A stretch of 64,000 nt of DNA, from positions 112,586,517-112,650,516 of the forward strand of contig NC_134839.1 in the NCBI RefSeq assembly GCF_965363235.1. Direction: 5' to 3'. The translations under genes and the position numbers were made by a program. The stretch's first letter is position 1. Each line of letters begins with the position of its first letter. Shown in pieces: positions 61,301-64,000 of this stretch. This stretch comes from Mytilus galloprovincialis (lineage: Eukaryota; Mollusca; Bivalvia; Mytilida; Mytilidae). The notes below the pieces were generated by a model. The model ran no database searches. It had not been told where the DNA came from and worked only from the letters and a program-made list of their open reading frames with translations.

Positions 61301-63755
61301 CTAAATTATTTTCATTTACTGTCAAATGACATTAAATCCCATGATAAACAGTATGAATTTGAACAATTTCAGTAGTCACCTAGTCTGTATGTTATTTGTC
61401 AAGATTTACAATAGTCACCTAGTCTGTATGTTATTTGTCAAGATTTACAATATCATTATTCCCTTTATACTTGTGGCTTGTCCTATTGTTTTAAATTATA
61501 GTCATGGAACTGTGATGAACGTGGATATGTGGGAAACGTTTCAAACACAAACAAGTGAAGACATTGATATTCCAAAATGAAATGTTAATGAAATAAAATG
61601 TTAACTGTTTTATTATAGCGATGTCTTACCTTTTTAAAGAGTCTTAATGTGTATAAATTTTAATTATGTTAAAACAAATGTTCAGATGTTCAGATTTGAT
61701 GTTGCAATGTTCATATTGTTTTGTTCATTCATTTTTTTGATTTATTTAGCCTTCCCTATGAATAGATATAAGAAGATGTGATATGAGTGCAAATGAATTA
61801 CTCTCCATCCAAGTTACGAAGAAAAGAAGAAGATACACTGAACCAAGGTAAGTAGCTGTCAAATCTATCTTTTATTTACTATTATCAATCTTATCAGAAC
61901 CATTGATTTGAGGAAAATTATGCTATTTTTTTTGCAATTTTTGTTATTTCAGAAATCCTATTTTCACCCAAATTTCAAAAATTGATATTAGAACTTAACA
62001 CTTAAAACTTTAACATGGTCTGCTTAAAATTTTGAATGCCTTTACCGTGAGTGAGTTTAATGATATATGAATACGTAATTGTCATCTTAGAATTTAAGTG
62101 CCGATTTTTTATTTTCCGCAAAATAATTTTGACCCCTCAGGCCTGTGTTTAATATAACGGTATTTTCTCTCTTTCAAATTTGGTCTGATTCTTTTAATCA
62201 AAGCATTAGCTTTGCAAATGAAAGCTTTTCGTTGGATAATTGAACAGTTTCCCCATTTGATAATTTGAAGTTCTAACTTGTGTATCGTTACTGTTGTTGA
62301 TAGTTGCATTGCTTCTTTTTGTTGAATTTAGTGCATTTCGTATATTTCATTCATTTAAGGCTCATCCTTATTTTCCTAACGAAATGAAGAGAAGTTTGGA
62401 AAGGTAAGTAACTATCAATTTTCTCACATCAAATTTGAAGTGCACCTTAAATATTTTATAATCAATACAGCATGACTTACGTCCTATATAAACACGAGAA
62501 GTCACAGGATTTTGAGGTTAATTAAATATTAGCTAAGCATACGTCTTTCTTAAGGTAATCCACAAATGGGATTGTCGCATCTTCCTATTTAGTGTTTTTG
62601 ATCATCCGCCATTTAAGTTCTTTAATATCTAAAACAGTCCCCTTATCCTGATGAAATGGAAAGAAAGATAAAGGTCAACTTCTTAAAAGTTAATGAAATT
62701 AATAGAAATAAAAAAAAAAAGAATGATATTCATAGATGACGGTCACAATGATATCACTGTGTCAAAATTATCATGCCACAAGACAATGTGATAATTGTTC
62801 AATATATAAAAGAAGATGTTGGGTTTGATTTCAAATGAGACAACTCTTCACACGCGAGACCAAGTGACACAGAATTTAACAAGTATAGGCCATCGTACGG
62901 CCTTCAGCAATGTGCAAAATCCATACCACATCGTCAGCTATAAAATACATCGAAATGACAAATGTAAAAAAGATCAAACGAGAAAACTTACGGCCTAATT
63001 TAGGTACACAAAAAAACAAATATGTAACACAGCAACTAACGATAACCACTGAATTACAGGCTCCTGACTTGGGACATACAAACAGAATGTGGCGGGGTTA
63101 AACATGTTAGCGGGATTCCAACCCTCTCCACAACCTGGGACAGTGGTTTTACAGTACAACATAAGAACGAACTATATAAATCAGTTGGAAAAGGCTTTAC
63201 GCATCAGGTGAATACAAATAGAAATAGATATAACAAAATCACAGAGTGGACGTGCCCGGGTACTTGTACATCCCAACAATAAAAGGACACTAAGTACGAC
63301 CTGAGAGTACTCGTAGTTACTGACAGTTAGTTCAAATATCAACTAAAATAATCATGCATCTAAGACTAAATTATCAATTACATGTAGATCCACGAATGTG
63401 CATATGTCTATAAAAGTAATAAATAGTTTGCTTTAGTTTGCGTGCAACATGCAGTACATTATCAATTTTCTTTCAAAGAGTCTTGGTATGCACGTCTGGC
63501 GTTCAAAGTTTTTTATGAATATTACCTTTGATGATTTATGTGTCTAGGTTTTTATCAATTTTTGAAAATCAGTTACTTACCTTTTGGTCCAAAGATTCCG
63601 AGAATTTCTCTTTTTTGGACCATCCCTGATACATTCCGAATGATATGGTTATCGTTAAGACTAAGGTTGATGTTACGAAATATAAATTCTGACTCTGAAC
63701 AACCTGGAGAGGAATAGCAATCCGCTGCCATCTTGGAGAATTTCTTTTCTCTCAT
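46118..63755 (-). CDS. ABCG-family half transporter with degenerate ATP site (13 exons, about 631 aa)
   Basis: Exons in transcript order: 63755-63581, 59176-59010, 58737-58638, 57690-57626, 56900-56739, 55630-55537, 54929-54851, 54191-53822, 53160-53103, 51721-51507, 49985-49898, 47266-47152 and 46325-46118. Phases agree throughout, giving 632 codons with stop. The NBD comes first: Walker A GPKGSGKS (residues 56-63), Walker B VIVIDE (165-170), D-loop TTDLD. The six-helix ABC2-type domain follows, with the ABCG order NBD-TMD. ABCG half transporters dimerise and move sterols, lipids or xenobiotics across the plasma membrane; the substrate here is unknown. Oddities: no LSGGE signature before KKKLSIACEML, and Arg203 where the H-loop His is expected. 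Met9 has a better start context than Met1. It may be a degenerate-site partner of another half transporter, or a decaying gene. Confidence 0.9.
46710..46905 (+). repeat. 3' tail of an RT-type element, copy 2
   Basis: Diverged copy of the tail seen at 30470-30700 ('attacccttccagagcacct', then 'tgccatggcag'). It lies in the last ABCG intron. Confidence 0.6.
47152..47266 (-). CDS. ABCG exon 12: extracellular loop before TM6
   Basis: Reads GGAFNTPPSWFSWGRFAS then FFYYGLNAFIYLEF, matching 'GGF......P.W..W....S...Y..EAL...E' of ABCG transporters. Confidence 0.9.
47385..47720 (+). repeat. Dispersed mussel repeat R4
   Basis: Runs from 'aaaattgagaatggaaatgg' through 'gagaacaaccgaaggccacc' and 'gcgagaaattcccgcgcc' to 'cctgacttgggacaggcgc'. 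Confidence 0.85.
47905..48100 (+). repeat. Dispersed mussel repeat R1, partial copy
   Basis: R1 core from 'caccagatttaatccacaat' to 'gttattttactttttac', in ABCG intron 11. Confidence 0.75.
48930..49600 (-). repeat. Repeat R2, inverted tandem dimer
   Basis: Two R2 units in head-to-tail order on the minus strand. 'agacgcgcgt.tcgtctacat' occurs at about 48967 and 49320, and 'ataccctcggggacgaaacg' at about 49230 and 49571. The period is about 345-355 bp. It lies in ABCG intron 11. Confidence 0.88.
49898..49985 (-). CDS. ABCG exon 11: TM5
   Basis: Reads SIGVFIGAALRPPWTVTMVP then LGLLSMMLWG. Donor is 'tggg|gtttgt', a valid but weaker GT. Confidence 0.87.
50160..50610 (+). repeat. RT-type 3' tail with internal 68-bp tandem array
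   Basis: About five tandem copies (50164-50490) of a unit with 'acagacggtaggacgggtgc', 'cacatgttaagcagtatctg' and 'ctcagtctttaa', period about 62-70 bp. The rest of the tail follows ('tttctgtgttgtgttttgta', 'caatggcgttgtcgg'). Only the proximal segment has been multiplied. Confidence 0.85.
50755..51295 (-). repeat. Dispersed mussel repeat R1, long inverted copy
   Basis: Starts 'agaaaaggcaaccgtagtat' and runs to 'cctgacttggtacaggacat'. It covers both the R1 core and the composite end also seen at 44640-44686. Confidence 0.8.
51507..51721 (-). CDS. ABCG exon 10: TM3-TM4 with the conserved FP-E motif
   Basis: Reads FPKEIKVVNKERKYNHYRLS, then the helix with KTLSEIPLTVIQPFVYLSVIYWV and the next helix to ADVLAAQ. 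The Y-L-K-L-P pattern is typical of ABCG TM3. Confidence 0.92.
52245..52465 (+). repeat. Dispersed mussel repeat R3, diverged copy
   Basis: Contains 'gaccccaaaataacgaatgt', 'aaaacaattcaaacgaagaa' and 'actaacggcct', matching the middle of R3. Confidence 0.65.
53103..53160 (-). CDS. ABCG exon 9: second transmembrane helix
   Basis: 58 nt encoding FFFTVVQWAFFSLLDGILT, matching the TM2 'LFF.......F' segment. Acceptor 'atttcag', donor 'cat|gtaagt'. Confidence 0.88.
53822..54191 (-). CDS. ABCG exon 8: linker and first transmembrane helix
   Basis: The Ser/Lys-rich linker (KSPKSSKSSLSKDNNN) is followed by WNQFWTLFCRNFTNARRR, the conserved pre-TM1 motif, and then TM1 (ISVIQNVYILVVCILVWW). Donor 'ttg|gtaagt'. 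Confidence 0.92.
54851..54929 (-). CDS. ABCG exon 7: NBD-TMD linker
   Basis: Reads LELLNEDCLDDTIPVQEKIV then EAAYKRR. The phase fits exons 6 and 8. Linker sequence is poorly conserved in the family. Confidence 0.82.
55537..55630 (-). CDS. ABCG exon 6: end of NBD
   Basis: Reads TAFYGTSAQCDSFLQQLD then APPIGHHPMDYM, equivalent to 'YFGP...F...G......NPADF'. The canonical Asn-Pro-Ala-Asp is His-Pro-Met-Asp. Acceptor 'taatag', donor 'atgt|gtaagt'. Confidence 0.85.
56180..56715 (+). repeat. Extended mussel repeat R1 adjoining ABCG exon 5
   Basis: Full extended R1, ending 'gtgattttactttttat' about 24 bp from the exon 5 donor (56737-56738 on the minus strand). Confidence 0.82.
56739..56900 (-). CDS. 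ABCG exon 5: D-loop and H-loop region
   Basis: Reads EPTTDLDYKDALDLMRFL through EKIGIVSLRACPSGIYQ and SLFLYNGH. The expected His-Gln-Pro of the H-loop is Arg-Ala-Cys-Pro. Acceptor 'aattttag', donor 'cat|gtaagt'. Confidence 0.9.
56896..57055. repeat. Short tandem array at the ABCG exon 5 acceptor
   Basis: About five to six units of 22-35 bp built on 'gttcctaaaattacacatta' and 'gaaatca'. On the minus strand each unit resembles the acceptor itself ('gtgtaattttag|gaac'), which is the first unit of the array. Confidence 0.8.
57626..57690 (-). CDS. ABCG exon 4: after-signature helix and Walker B
   Basis: Reads (T)VKKKLSIACEMLIDPKVIVID. In relatives this follows LSGGE directly. With the nearest acceptor (57691-57692) the signature is wholly absent. 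With an alternative acceptor 21 bp upstream the preceding residues would be MVQVVTTA, still not LSGG. Donor 'gat|gtaggt'. Confidence 0.82.
57693..58120. repeat. 58-bp tandem array at the ABCG exon 4 acceptor
   Basis: About seven to eight units with 'taacgacttgtaccactgta', 'tggaataaagactattca' and 'ttacacagtcattagc'. One unit lacks part of the middle. The exon-proximal unit merges directly into the exon 4 acceptor. Confidence 0.92.
58550..58643. repeat. 21-bp tandem array at the ABCG exon 3 donor
   Basis: About four units of 'ctaaaatctcgtgttaactta' type. On the minus strand the units start with the same 'tttagtaagttaac' that forms the exon 3 donor. Confidence 0.78.
58638..58737 (-). CDS. ABCG exon 3: helical linker before the signature
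   Basis: Acceptor 'ttttttttag'. Reads FTAKLRLSSNEVNIKNRV then KQVIDLLHLQMYLDF, the usual 'LRL...V...LGL' helix pair of ABCG proteins. Donor 'ttta|gtaagt' leaves one base. The donor sequence is repeated downstream in a short tandem array. Confidence 0.88.
59010..59176 (-). CDS. ABCG exon 2: Walker A to the Q-loop region
   Basis: Reads GSGKSALVSTLAGHLKP, then GEILLNGEPVN, and AFVQSRDLFLPTLTVYETLY, where Gln in FVQ is the Q-loop. Acceptor 'ttgtag', donor 'tat|gtaaga'. Confidence 0.9.
59690..60195 (+). mobile_element. Remnant of an RT-type retroelement coding end
   Basis: Includes an open stretch at 59955-60191 (CRKLISNGIAHPHFYGNV onward to VISKLKAN-stop), which resembles the C-terminal end of RT-type proteins frequent in mussel genomes. 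The element is broken. The family is not certain. It lies antisense to the ABCG gene in intron 1. Confidence 0.5.
60196..60925 (-). repeat. Dispersed mussel repeat R3, long inverted copy with poly-C
   Basis: Reverse of R3: '+' text 'tcgggatgtataagtaccgg', 'ggagcctgtaattcagtggt', 'gccgtacggtgacctatag' and 'ctcattggcaatcatacc'. It contains a homopolymer of about 17 C at 60603-60619. Confidence 0.88.
61366..61452. repeat. 41-bp direct duplication
   Basis: 'tagtcacctagtctgtatgt' plus 'tatttgtcaagatttacaa' occurs twice in tandem without visible differences. Confidence 0.85.
61453..62795. other. ABCG intron 1 segment without supported exon
   Basis: AT-rich, with an R3 fragment at about 61760-61820. 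Two 'aaggtaagta' strings (61846 and 62401) resemble + strand donors but have no matching coding context. Confidence 0.35.
62800..63420 (+). repeat. Dispersed mussel repeat R3, long copy
   Basis: Runs from 'aaaagaagatgttgggtttg' through 'catcgtacggccttcagcaa', 'acaggctcctgacttgggac' and 'atgtggcggggttaaacatg' to 'gtacttgtacatcccaaca'. Confidence 0.88.
63581..63755 (-). CDS. ABCG exon 1: N terminus and first half of Walker A
   Basis: Encodes MREKKFSKMAADC onward to ILGIFGPK. The split after GPK plus one base is completed by exon 2 to give GPKGSGKS. The second ATG (Met9, A at -3 and G at +4) fits the start consensus better than the first. Confidence 0.85.
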
Positions 63756-64000
63756 TGACGTTTCAAGATAATGAGATATATATATACATATATGGTATCA
63801 TAAAAGTTATATAGCTACAGTAAGAGACCTGTAAGTGTTTTGAGAGTAAACACAATTTAAAGGATTGAAGTTCTTGTTGACCTTATATCTACATAAAACA
63901 TGATGGAAAGCGATTTCTATCATAACTTTTAGAATACATACGGTTATTTTGTGGTTTTGTATTGATGTTTCTTAATAAGATTAAAAAGATTGTACTGATT
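63756..64000 (-). other. Upstream flank of the ABCG gene
   Basis: AT-rich sequence with a short TA tract near 63775. No clear promoter element can be called. Confidence 0.35.

Noticed and set aside
61846-62410. Two + strand exons ending in 'aag|gtaagta'
   Set aside because: Only the donor-like strings are present. No coding frame, acceptor or partner exon was found, and one lies in an R3 fragment.

Overview
The window looks like nuclear DNA of a bivalve mollusc, most likely a marine mussel (Mytilidae). It is AT-rich, its genes have many short exons with GT/AG introns, and it is full of dispersed repeats that I recognise from mussel genomes. No prokaryotic features were seen. There are three protein-coding genes.

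Region 1 (627-18192, + strand): a complete five-exon gene for a 380-residue type I membrane protein: signal peptide, CUB domain, LDL-receptor class A domain, transmembrane helix, basic tail. The CUB domain carries an unusual 11-residue Asn/Cys repeat rich in N-glycosylation sites. Intron 4 holds a 60-bp tandem array, a long palindrome and a 6.7-kb minisatellite of about 27-bp units with a ~1.65-kb higher-order period. A tRNA-derived SINE lies in intron 2.

Region 2 (about 18.2-30 kb): mostly repeats, including a 5'-truncated Penelope-like retroelement with a GIY-YIG endonuclease between two 252-bp inverted copies of its 3' end.

Region 3 (about 30-38.5 kb, + strand): the 3' part of a gene for a small secreted cysteine-rich protein with the spacing of the prokineticin/astakine/Dickkopf-C (colipase) fold. 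Three exons are clear, a 21-nt microexon upstream is tentative, and the first exon was not found.

Region 4 (38.5-46.1 kb): intergenic space between convergent genes, dominated by a 4.4-kb foldback element with long terminal inverted repeats. Each arm is built from ~170-bp subunits carrying paired ACTTCCGG and ATGGCGGAC motifs.

Region 5 (46118-63755, - strand): a 13-exon ABCG-type half transporter of about 631 residues, in frame throughout. Walker A and Walker B are intact, but the ABC signature (LSGGE) cannot be found and the H-loop histidine is replaced by arginine. The splice sites around the missing signature (exon 3 donor, exon 4 and exon 5 acceptors) each lie at the edge of a tandem array whose units copy the splice-site sequence.

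The three genes share no obvious pathway. Repeat coordinates are approximate because boundaries were judged by eye from copies inside the window.
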